Part shown: positions 6,532 to 12,683 of the stretch, in pieces
How the letters are laid out: each line of letters opens with the position of its first letter
Position numbering within the stretch: position 1 is the stretch's first letter
DNA from: DATMBL01 sp050735975
GTDB taxonomy: Bacteria; Desulfobacterota; Binatia; UBA9968
Reading direction: 5' to 3'
Assembly: GCA_050735975.1 (NCBI GenBank)
Contig: JBOHVS010000325.1
Location: forward strand, 1-18,792
DNA length: 18,792 nt
Made by a program: the position numbers and the translations under genes
The notes under the pieces: generated by a model
Seen by the model: the letters and a program-made list of their open reading frames with translations, nothing else
The model's database searches: none
What the model was told of the DNA's origin: nothing

Positions 6532-6999
6532 ATGAACAAGAAGATAAAGTTTCGCGTCAACGGCAAGAAGCACGAACTTGAGGTCCCGACTAATCGCATG
6601 CTGATCGATTGCCTGCGCTACGATCTTGGATTAACCGGAACCAAAGAAGGCTGCAGCGTGGGCGTGTGCGGGGCGTGCACGGTCCTCATGGACGGTCAAA
6701 TGGTAAGTTCCTGCCTGGCTCTGGCTGTGTTCGCTGATGGACACGACATCACGACAGTTGAAGGGCTGGCCAAGAATGGCGAGCTTCATCCGGTCCAGAA
6801 GAGCTTCATCCAGTACGGCGGTTTCCAGTGCGGCATTTGCACTCCGGGCCAAGTCGTAGCAGCTAAAGCCTTGTTGGACGAGAACCCGAAGCCGAACGAA
6901 GAAGAGATCAAGGACTGGATGATGGGTAATCTCTGCCGCTGCACCGGCTACTACAAGATCATCGAATCAATCCAAAAGGCGCACCAATTCGTCAAGTAA
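6532..6999 (+). CDS. (2Fe-2S) small subunit of a molybdenum hydroxylase (CoxS-like)
   Basis: This 155-residue subunit carries two [2Fe-2S] clusters in xanthine dehydrogenase/CO dehydrogenase-type enzymes and relays electrons from the molybdenum site to FAD. The N-terminal ferredoxin cluster ligands are C41, C46, C49 (GCSVGVCGAC) and C61; the C-terminal helical domain has C100 and C103 (CGICTPG) and C135 and C137 (LCRCTGYYKI). All eight Cys are present. The start has AAGGAA 5 nt upstream. coxM follows 10 nt after the stop, with its ribosome binding site overlapping the coxS stop codon, so they form an operon. No molybdopterin large subunit is adjacent, so the oxidised substrate is unknown; CO itself should not be assumed. 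Confidence 0.93.
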   Translation: MNKKIKFRVNGKKHELEVPTNRMLIDCLRYDLGLTGTKEGCSVGVCGACTVLMDGQMVSSCLALAVFADGHDITTVEGLAKNGELHPVQKSFIQYGGFQCGICTPGQVVAAKALLDENPKPNEEEIKDWMMGNLCRCTGYYKIIESIQKAHQFVK

Positions 7000-7009
7000 G
7001 GACAGAGCC

Positions 7010-7942
7010 ATGATACCCTTCGAATACCGCACCCCCAAGAACCTCAAGGAAGTCCATGCAACATTGAAAGAGTTCGGGTCCGACGCGAAGCTCATCGCGG
7101 GCGGCACGGCGCTCGTCATCATGATGAAACAGCGTCTCGTGCGGCCCAACTGCCTGGTTAGCCTTCGTTCCGTTCGTGGTTTGAACAGCATAGAGTTAAA
7201 GGACGGCGGGTTGCGCATCGGCGGTTTGGCAACGCATCGCGAGGTCGAAAGCTCCTCCCTGGTGCGTCGACGCTTGCCGCTGTTAGCCGAGACCTATCAT
7301 CACGTCGCGACGATTCGCGTCCGCAACATGGCCACCGTGGGCGGGGGGTTGGCTCACGCCGATCCCAACCAAGACCCGCCGCCGACCTTGATCGCGCTCG
7401 GCGCTACTCTGAAAGCAAGCTCGGCAAACGGCAGCCGCGTCGTTCCCCTCGACGCGTTCTTTACCGATTACTACGAAACCGTGCTGAATCCGGACGAAAT
7501 CATTACGGAACTATTCGTTCCCAAGCTCCCGCCGAATAGCGGCGCAGCCTATCTGAAGTTTCTGCCGCGTACGGCCGATGACTACGCCACCGTCTCAGCG
7601 GCGGCAGTGCTGACCCTGGACAAGAACAAGAAGACGGTAAGCGATGTGCGGATCGCGCTGGGGAGCGTAGGAACCACACCGATCCGGGCCACAGCCGCTG
7701 AGGCCGTTCTTCGCGGTCAGCCGCTCAAAAACGAGGCATTCGCGGAAGCGGCTGAGAAAGCGAAAGAAGCCGTTGATCCGGTCAGTGACTTCCGTGGCTC
7801 GGCGGCCTATAAAAAGGAGATGGCCGGCGTATTTGTTCGCCGCGCTTTGGAGAAAGCCCTCGCCAATATTCGCCAGCAGTCGAAAGCCAAGACAGCTTTG
7901 AAGACGATAAAGAAAACAGTGAAAAAAAGGAGAAAGCGTTGA
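7010..7942 (+). CDS. FAD-binding medium subunit of a molybdenum hydroxylase (CoxM-like)
   Basis: This 310-residue FAD subunit accepts electrons from the CoxS clusters. The PCMH-type FAD motifs are visible: LIAGGTALVIMMK (28-40) and ATVGGGLAHADPNQDPP (108-124), with the C-terminal CO-dehydrogenase flavoprotein domain after about residue 185. The core ends normally near RRALEKAL; then comes an unusual basic tail (about 292-310, KAKTALKTIKKTVKKRRKR). The DNA for this tail contains an A7 run (7922-7928) and the Shine-Dalgarno AAGGAGA of the next gene, so part of its composition may be forced by that. The stop TGA overlaps the TTG start of coxG. The family assignment is firm; the substrate of the enzyme is not. 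Confidence 0.92.
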   Translation: MIPFEYRTPKNLKEVHATLKEFGSDAKLIAGGTALVIMMKQRLVRPNCLVSLRSVRGLNSIELKDGGLRIGGLATHREVESSSLVRRRLPLLAETYHHVATIRVRNMATVGGGLAHADPNQDPPPTLIALGATLKASSANGSRVVPLDAFFTDYYETVLNPDEIITELFVPKLPPNSGAAYLKFLPRTADDYATVSAAAVLTLDKNKKTVSDVRIALGSVGTTPIRATAAEAVLRGQPLKNEAFAEAAEKAKEAVDPVSDFRGSAAYKKEMAGVFVRRALEKALANIRQQSKAKTALKTIKKTVKKRRKR

Positions 7943-8391
7943 AATTCAGCCAGACCGCCCAAATCCCCGTCGCCCGCGAGCCACTTTGGGACTTTCTCAT
8001 GGATGTTCCCAAGGTCGCGCAATCGTTGCCCGGAGTCGAGTCCGTAACCAAAATCGACGACACTACGTATAACGGAGCGCTCAAGGTCAGAGTGGGACCT
8101 ATCTCGCTTAACCTACAGGGGAAAATCATCGTTGAAGAGCAGGACCGCGAAAATTGGCGCGCCGCCTTGCGCGCCGAGGCGAAAGACCGCATGGCCGCCG
8201 GCGCCGTGAACGGAAAAACCCGCATGATGCTCAAGGAACTGGGCGCGAACCAGACGGAGCTGCTGGTCGAGACGGACGTTAATATCCTGGGGAAGATCGG
8301 GGAATTCGGTCAGCCGATTATCCGTAAGAAAGCGGATTCCATGCTCAAAGAATTCGTCGAGAACATTAAGAAGCAACTAGCTGGAAAGTAG
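7939..8391 (+). CDS. CoxG-like SRPBCC-domain protein
   Basis: This 150-residue START/SRPBCC-fold protein belongs to the CO dehydrogenase subunit G family. It has the N-terminal FSQTAQIPVAREPLWDFL strand-helix, SLPGVESV at about 29-36, and the long C-terminal amphipathic helix IIRKKADSMLKEFVENIKKQL. In Oligotropha, CoxG helps recruit CO dehydrogenase to the membrane, and homologues accompany many CoxL-family enzymes; a similar role is inferred. Translation starts at TTG 7939-7941, sharing TG with the coxM stop TGA, with AAGGAGA 6-7 nt upstream; this start matches the family N-terminus and implies coupling to coxM. The 3' end overlaps the convergent acyltransferase gene by 15 nt. Confidence 0.88.
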   Translation: MKFSQTAQIPVAREPLWDFLMDVPKVAQSLPGVESVTKIDDTTYNGALKVRVGPISLNLQGKIIVEEQDRENWRAALRAEAKDRMAAGAVNGKTRMMLKELGANQTELLVETDVNILGKIGEFGQPIIRKKADSMLKEFVENIKKQLAGK

Positions 8392-9219
8392 TCTCGAAGG
8401 TTCTTCGGCCGTCGAGTCTTCCTCTTCTTCCGAGGGTCCGTCCGCGGGTCGCCCTAGAATCCTGTTGTAGCAGTCCTCCGCCAGTTTTTTCCGCCCGGCT
8501 GAGTTGTCGTCGTAACGGAAGCACTCGATCCTGGGTTGGATGGTTACCAGCACTTCCATGCTTCGCAGCGAGATGAGCTTCCAGAAGTGGTTCAAGAACT
8601 CCATATCGCCGTACCAATAGATTAAATCTCGATTGGCAACGGTTACCGGCTTTTCCTCTATGCTCTTGTAGGCGAGCGTAACGGGCACAATGGTGGATCG
8701 ACTGCGCAGCGGCGCCGCCAGAGGCGCCGTTTGGAACGGCAACATCCGTTCTCCATCCGTGGAAGTGCCCTCAGGAAACAGCAGAATATTCGCTTCCTGT
8801 TTTAATTTCCGGGTCATCTCTTCAACCAGCGAGGGTACCTTTTCTTTCCTCTTTCGGTCGATAAAGATAGTGCCGCAAAGGCTGTTCCACTCGCCTATGA
8901 TGGGCCAACGTTTGACCTCCTTTTTGGAGACAAAAACAATCGGGAAAATACTACCCAGAACGATGCCATCGACGTAGCTCAGGTGGTTGCTGATGATGAC
9001 GTAACCACCTCGTTCGGACGGCCTCTCGTCGCCTACGACCGTCACCTTGATGTTGAGGATCGTTCGCACAAGGAAGGTAAAATTCCGCGTCATCCGGCTG
9101 ATAATTTTCCAACGGTTTGGCAGACGAAGGATGGTGATCCAGAGATGAACGAGCGCAACCAGCGCAAAGAAAAACGCCCATAGCGAAAGAACCGCCGTCA
9201 ATTTGGCCCAGCGCATCAT
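8377..9219 (-). CDS. PlsC-type 1-acyl-glycerol-3-phosphate acyltransferase, possible OlsA
   Basis: This 280-residue membrane-bound O-acyltransferase transfers an acyl chain to a lysolipid. An N-terminal hydrophobic segment (about 8-32) would anchor it in the inner membrane. The catalytic NHLSYVD (H79-x4-D84) and acceptor-binding FPEGTSTDG (148-156) motifs are intact, and VPVTLAY follows. The start ATG overlaps the stop of the preceding GNAT gene (ATGA, 9216-9219), indicating translational coupling. The GNAT partner resembles OlsB, so this enzyme may be OlsA, adding the second acyl chain to lyso-ornithine lipid, or a plain PlsC. The last 25 or so residues are acidic and Ser-rich (GPSEEEED...); the terminal coding DNA lies within the overlap with coxG. 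Confidence 0.9.
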   Translation of the reverse strand: MMRWAKLTAVLSLWAFFFALVALVHLWITILRLPNRWKIISRMTRNFTFLVRTILNIKVTVVGDERPSERGGYVIISNHLSYVDGIVLGSIFPIVFVSKKEVKRWPIIGEWNSLCGTIFIDRKRKEKVPSLVEEMTRKLKQEANILLFPEGTSTDGERMLPFQTAPLAAPLRSRSTIVPVTLAYKSIEEKPVTVANRDLIYWYGDMEFLNHFWKLISLRSMEVLVTIQPRIECFRYDDNSAGRKKLAEDCYNRILGRPADGPSEEEEDSTAEEPSRLLSS

Positions 9220-9956
9220 GAGATACGAAGGCGACGAAGATAATCGCTGCTCATCGTACTGAAATCCAGCAGCAAGAACAAATCAGCGGTTCCAAACTCC
9301 CCGTCCAGCGCAGGCGGGCCGCAAACTAAGGCCCCGATCCTCAAGTAACCTTTGATCAAACTCGGCAATTTGACAAATAGGCTCTGTTCATCGTCAACCC
9401 TTGCGTCATCCTCCAAGCCGTCGAACTTGCACTGCGGAACGGGAGAAACCCGGTATGCCTCAGAGGCGTAGTATTTGCGCTTGAGCATCGCGAACATCTC
9501 GCTGACCTCTTTGACGTCGGTGGTGTAAAGGCTGCCGCAGCCGAAGAGAAACCGGACGTTTCGATCTTTTATGTGTTGAGCGATAGCTTCCCACATAAGC
9601 GGGATCAGCGCCCGCTCGCGAAAATCCTTGCGCGCGCAGGTCCGTCCCAACTCGAGCAACTCGCCGTCCAGTTTTTTGATCTTCGCCAAATCGAATTCCC
9701 TCTCGGAGTAAAAGCCGATGTTTTTGCGCGCTTGGGATCCGAGCAGCAGACGGTAAGTACCAACGACCTCTTTGCTGTCGAGATCGCGGACGATGAGATG
9801 CTGGCAGCAGGGGTCGAACTCATCGACGTCGAGGCCGGTTTTGTAGGAAGACCTGAGTCCCTTGTTCATCTCCAGGTTAAAGACTTGGAATCTCAATCTT
9901 TGAGCCTCCCGGATTTCGCTCGGCTCCGTGGTGATTTTGATCTCAAGATCGGCCAT
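9216..9956 (-). CDS. GNAT-fold N-acyltransferase, OlsB-like (COG3176)
   Basis: This 246-residue protein shows the pattern of OlsB and 'putative hemolysin' N-acyltransferases: RLRFQVFNLEM (20-30), VDEFDPCCQHLIVRD (44-58), EVVGTYRLL (63-71), GFYSEREFDL (81-90), LELGRTCARKDFR (101-113) and FLFGCGSLY (136-144). OlsB transfers a 3-hydroxyacyl group from acyl carrier protein to ornithine, giving lyso-ornithine lipid, a phosphorus-free membrane lipid. The next gene is a PlsC acyltransferase translationally coupled by an ATGA overlap, the expected partner for the second acylation. Acceptor specificity (ornithine, glycine, glutamine or other) cannot be read. Upstream lies a MITE-like element whose right end faces the crotonase gene. 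Confidence 0.82.
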   Translation of the reverse strand: MADLEIKITTEPSEIREAQRLRFQVFNLEMNKGLRSSYKTGLDVDEFDPCCQHLIVRDLDSKEVVGTYRLLLGSQARKNIGFYSEREFDLAKIKKLDGELLELGRTCARKDFRERALIPLMWEAIAQHIKDRNVRFLFGCGSLYTTDVKEVSEMFAMLKRKYYASEAYRVSPVPQCKFDGLEDDARVDDEQSLFVKLPSLIKGYLRIGALVCGPPALDGEFGTADLFLLLDFSTMSSDYLRRLRIS

Positions 9957-9989
9957 CGAGCCGCCAGCCTAACATGCTGAAAACTGATT

Positions 9990-10112
9990 TATTAGGGAGC
10001 TCATAAGTATCTTGACAATTTACGTCCCTCAAAAACCAGGGGTGCGTGCCCGGGCTCTCCATGACTCGCCCCTTGATTGTCGTATGTCTACTAGCCAATG
10101 AACTCTTTAGTA
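9990..10112. mobile_element. MITE-like element, short copy
   Basis: The terminal inverted repeats are TTAGGGAGCTCAT (9992-10004) and ATGAACTCTTTAG (10098-10110), flanked on both sides by TA (9990-9991, 10111-10112), as expected for insertion at a TA target by IS630/Tc1-mariner-type transposases. The arms differ from the copy at 13677-13907 by a few bases. Outer parts align with that copy: CTTGACAATTTACG near the left end, and CTCTCCATGACTCGCCCC and GTCGTATGTCTACTA near the right end. About 110 bp of its centre is missing here. It encodes no transposase. It sits in the 214-bp gap between the OlsB-like gene and the crotonase gene, both on the minus strand. Confidence 0.72.
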
Positions 10113-10170
10113 ATATTGACAAACGCTGAGATTTTATGTCAGGCGGTCCCTTTAACCCAGAGCCGCGCGT

Positions 10171-10932
10171 TTATTTATGCGTCCAGCTCGGTTTTCTCTT
10201 TTGCAAAAATGCTTGAACGCCTTCCTCAACGTCCTCGGTCTGGAGTAATTGTTGGCAATAGATCTCTTCCGCCCGTTTGAGGGCATCGGAGAACCCTGAA
10301 AGGGAGATCTCTCGCAATCCCCTCAACGTGATTCGCAAAACCGCGCCGCTCTTTCCAAGTAATTCATCTACGAGAGACTCGAGACCTTTCTGCAGATCGT
10401 CGTTCGCAACCACGCGATTAACGAGCCCCATGGCGAGCGCTTCTTGCGCCGAGAACCGCCGCCCGGTAAGGATCATTTCCGCGGCCCGACGGTAGCCCAG
10501 CAACGATGAAAAGCGCGCCAGGGCCACGGGCGGATAACAACCGACACGGATTTCGGGCGTGGCGAAGGAACTGTCTTCCGCGGCGATCAGGAGGTCGCAC
10601 GAACTCGCTAACTCGCACCCGCCGCCAAGACAGAGACCGCGAATGGAGGCAATCGTCACCTGCGGCAGCGACAATAACTTGCGGATCGCGCCATGCACGA
10701 TATCGAGCATCTCCGGAACTTTTTCCTTCGTATGGTCCCGAATATCGACACCGGCTGAGAATGCCCCTTGCCCTCCTCCCTGAAGGACAAGGACATCGAC
10801 GGACGGCTCGCGCGACACGGCTGTCAGGACCCGATCAAGGTCGCGGAGGATCTGGAGATCCAAGACATTCAGCGGCGGCCGGTCAATGGTGATAAGAGCC
10901 AGCCGCTCTCGTTTTTCGACTGACACAGTCAT
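10171..10932 (-). CDS. Enoyl-CoA hydratase/isomerase (crotonase) family protein
   Basis: This 253-residue crotonase-fold enzyme acts on acyl-CoA thioesters. The oxyanion-hole segments FSAGVDI (58-64) and CLGGGCEL (101-108) are present, and both catalytic glutamates are kept: E107 in GGGCEL and E127 in TPEIRVG, at the 20-residue spacing seen in true hydratases. The stretch GVDIRDHTKEKVPEML and PEIRVGCYPPVA resembles proteins annotated as cyclohexa-1,5-diene-1-carbonyl-CoA hydratase (anaerobic benzoyl-CoA degradation), but no other gene of that pathway is in the window. Substrate is therefore open. It is a single gene, divergent from the OmpA-family gene. A purine-rich AAGAGG lies about 13 nt before the ATG. 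Confidence 0.9.
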   Translation of the reverse strand: MTVSVEKRERLALITIDRPPLNVLDLQILRDLDRVLTAVSREPSVDVLVLQGGGQGAFSAGVDIRDHTKEKVPEMLDIVHGAIRKLLSLPQVTIASIRGLCLGGGCELASSCDLLIAAEDSSFATPEIRVGCYPPVALARFSSLLGYRRAAEMILTGRRFSAQEALAMGLVNRVVANDDLQKGLESLVDELLGKSGAVLRITLRGLREISLSGFSDALKRAEEIYCQQLLQTEDVEEGVQAFLQKRKPSWTHK

Positions 10933-11163
10933 GTTGCTTGCTTGCCTCTTACGTCGCTTTACCCGGCTTGCGCCGGTTGTTTCAACACGGGCCGTCTCAG
11001 GTTTCTGAATTCAGGTCCTCCTTATCTCTTAAACCAGCCCCATCTCTTTTACAAGAAAACGAGTTGTCCGGTAAAATAGATCTCTCACGGAGCTTCTTGT
11101 GAGGCTCTTTCCTGGATCGGAGTGACAGCCGAAGGGTTCAGGACGACAGCTCTCGCTATCGGT
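10933..11163. other. Divergent intergenic region, no gene seen
   Basis: This is the part of the crotonase/ompA divergent gap that lies before the ompA promoter. I see no ORF with coding character and no repeat related to the others in the window. It should contain the crotonase promoter on the minus strand, but no convincing -35/-10 pair was identified. Confidence 0.5.
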
Positions 11164-11192
11164 TTGACAAAGGGACGACCAGAACTTAGACT
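11164..11192 (+). promoter_or_regulatory. Sigma70-like promoter for the OmpA-family gene
   Basis: A perfect -35 TTGACA (11164-11169) is followed after exactly 17 nt by TAGACT (11187-11192), a 4/6 match to the -10 box. Transcription would begin near 11199. The leader is therefore only about 20 nt long and contains the ribosome binding site directly. Confidence 0.6.
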
Positions 11193-11202
11193 AACTCACT
11201 CA

Positions 11203-11209
11203 AAGGAGG
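11203..11209 (+). promoter_or_regulatory. Consensus Shine-Dalgarno of the OmpA-family gene
   Basis: AAGGAGG lies 9 nt before ATG 11219 and is the strongest ribosome binding site in the window. Together with the good promoter and strong terminator it suggests a highly expressed single-gene unit. Confidence 0.75.
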
Positions 11210-11218
11210 AGGGCTTTT

Positions 11219-11983
11219 ATGAAGACGTTGCGACTTTCGATATTCGTTGTTGCCCTGTGGTTTGCCCTCGGACCGAAGCCGAGTCTCGCCGCGCCTGATG
11301 AATACGATGACAGCCAATCCCATCCGCTCAGGATCCTCGCTTACTTGGTCCATCCTGCCGCATTCGTCATCGAGTGGACCGTCTTTAGACCTTTCCATTA
11401 TCTAGTCAGCGCAACCGAGCCGCTGGAAGCAGTCTTCGGGCACAGGCCGCATCCGCCTGTTTTGGGGGAACCCGCGCCCGCTTACGATTATGGCGTGCCG
11501 AAGAGGGCGCCGATGAAACCGACGCGAATAAATCCCGCGCCGGCAACATCCGTCCAGGAACCCGCGGCGGAGACGGTGCGGATTGTGGAAGTTCCGGTTG
11601 AGAAGCTGGTAGTCAAAGAGGTGTCCAAGACCGTCGAAGTAGAGAAATTTATTCTTCCTGAGATTGCCTTTCGTTTCGACTCCGCCGAACTGACGGAACT
11701 GGGCAAGGGCGAGGTCTATCTTGCCGCTCAGAGATTGAAAGAAAAATCCGATATCGTCATTGCCATCGAAGGTCACACCGACAATATCGGCCCCGAAGAA
11801 TACAATCAGAGGTTGGGCATGCGTCGAGCCGAGACCGTAATGAAAGAACTTGGAGGTCTTGGGGTCGATCCGGGCCGCATGTCGGTTGCAAGCCAGGGAA
11901 AAAATAAACCTTTAATCGAACAGGAAACGGACTGGGCACGCGCCGTCAATCGCCGCGTCGAATTACACGTCAGGGCGCAGTAA
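11219..11983 (+). CDS. OmpA-family peptidoglycan-associated envelope protein
   Basis: This 254-residue exported protein has a Sec signal peptide: K2/R5 followed by a hydrophobic core, with likely cleavage after SLA at residue 24. Residues 30-120 are a Pro-rich region without recognised domain, including a hydrophobic stretch (about 37-64). Residues 120-145 are a Val/Glu/Lys-rich, possibly coiled, linker. The OmpA C-terminal domain (about 146-254) follows, with FRFDSAEL, GHTDNIG (D188), MRRAETV (R203) and the terminal NRRVEL. D188 and R203 are 15 residues apart, as are the peptidoglycan-binding D271/R286 of E. coli OmpA. No eight-stranded barrel is present, so it is not OmpA itself; it probably tethers the envelope to peptidoglycan. 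Its own promoter and terminator mark it as monocistronic. Confidence 0.9.
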   Translation: MKTLRLSIFVVALWFALGPKPSLAAPDEYDDSQSHPLRILAYLVHPAAFVIEWTVFRPFHYLVSATEPLEAVFGHRPHPPVLGEPAPAYDYGVPKRAPMKPTRINPAPATSVQEPAAETVRIVEVPVEKLVVKEVSKTVEVEKFILPEIAFRFDSAELTELGKGEVYLAAQRLKEKSDIVIAIEGHTDNIGPEEYNQRLGMRRAETVMKELGGLGVDPGRMSVASQGKNKPLIEQETDWARAVNRRVELHVRAQ

Positions 11984-12007
11984 AACTCGCGCGCCGAAAG
12001 CTTCAAA

Positions 12008-12042
12008 GGCCCAGCCCGAGAGAAAGGCTGGGCCTTTTTTTT
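12008..12042 (+). terminator. Strong intrinsic terminator after the OmpA-family gene
   Basis: GGCCCAGCC (12008-12016) and GGCTGGGCC (12026-12034) form a perfect 9-bp GC-rich stem with a 9-nt loop, followed directly by eight T (12035-12042). It is preceded by A residues, so it could work weakly in reverse. It lies 24 nt after the stop codon of the OmpA-family gene and ends 24 nt before rlmE. Confidence 0.93.
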
Positions 12043-12066
12043 CTCCAACAACTTCACCGAACTTAA

Positions 12067-12672
12067 ATGTCGTACAAACCCCGCGACTCATATTACCAAA
12101 GGGCCAAACAAGAAGGCTATCGTTCGCGCGCCGCCTACAAGCTGATCGAACTTCAAGAACGCTTTCGAATCATCAAACCCGGCGATCTGATCGTCGATCT
12201 CGGGGCCGCGCCCGGCGGATGGTTGCAGGTGGCCGCCAGGCTCGCCGGGGCGAGCGGGAAGGTATTGGGAATCGATATACAACCCATCGAGACGCTTGGC
12301 GCCAAGAACATCCTGACAGTTCAGGCTGACATCACTTCTGAAGACACCCAGCAAACGGTGAAAGAGTTGCTGGGCGGTCCGGCAGACTGCGTCATTTCCG
12401 ACTTGGCGCCCAAGCTTAGCGGCATTCGAGACGCGGATTCTGCCCGGTGCCTGGAGCTTAACCTGGCCGCCTTGAGGGCCGCCGGTCGCCTTTTGAAGCC
12501 GGGGGGTTGCTTTCTCATGAAAAGCTTCGTCGGCACGGAAGTTGAAACCTCCTTCGGCGAGTTAAAGAAGCATTTTCGTTCGGTCCAACGGACTCGCCCG
12601 GAGGCTACGCGACGTGGATCCTCGGAAATCTACTTTTTTGCCAAGAATTTCTATTCAATATCGGGCGCCTAA
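12067..12672 (+). CDS. rlmE: 23S rRNA 2'-O-ribose U2552 methyltransferase
   Basis: This 201-residue RrmJ/FtsJ-type SAM methyltransferase methylates U2552 in the A-loop of 23S rRNA late in 50S assembly. SAM motif VDLGAAPGGWLQVA spans 43-56. The catalytic tetrad is intact: K25, D112 (SDLAPKLSG), K152 (MKSF) and E187 (SSEIY), with D-K and K-E spacings of 40 and 35, the same as in E. coli RlmE (D124, K164, E199). An in-frame TAA immediately precedes ATG 12067, which fixes the start at or after it. No Shine-Dalgarno is visible, and a strong terminator ends only 24 nt upstream, so how it is transcribed is unclear. galT follows after 11 nt and is probably cotranscribed. Confidence 0.93.
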   Translation: MSYKPRDSYYQRAKQEGYRSRAAYKLIELQERFRIIKPGDLIVDLGAAPGGWLQVAARLAGASGKVLGIDIQPIETLGAKNILTVQADITSEDTQQTVKELLGGPADCVISDLAPKLSGIRDADSARCLELNLAALRAAGRLLKPGGCFLMKSFVGTEVETSFGELKKHFRSVQRTRPEATRRGSSEIYFFAKNFYSISGA

Positions 12673-12683
12673 AAACAGCCGCC

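Noticed and set aside
10114..10170. Possible terminator after the crotonase gene
   Set aside because: No stem with a T-tract could be drawn on the minus strand; only AT-rich and GC-rich patches are present.
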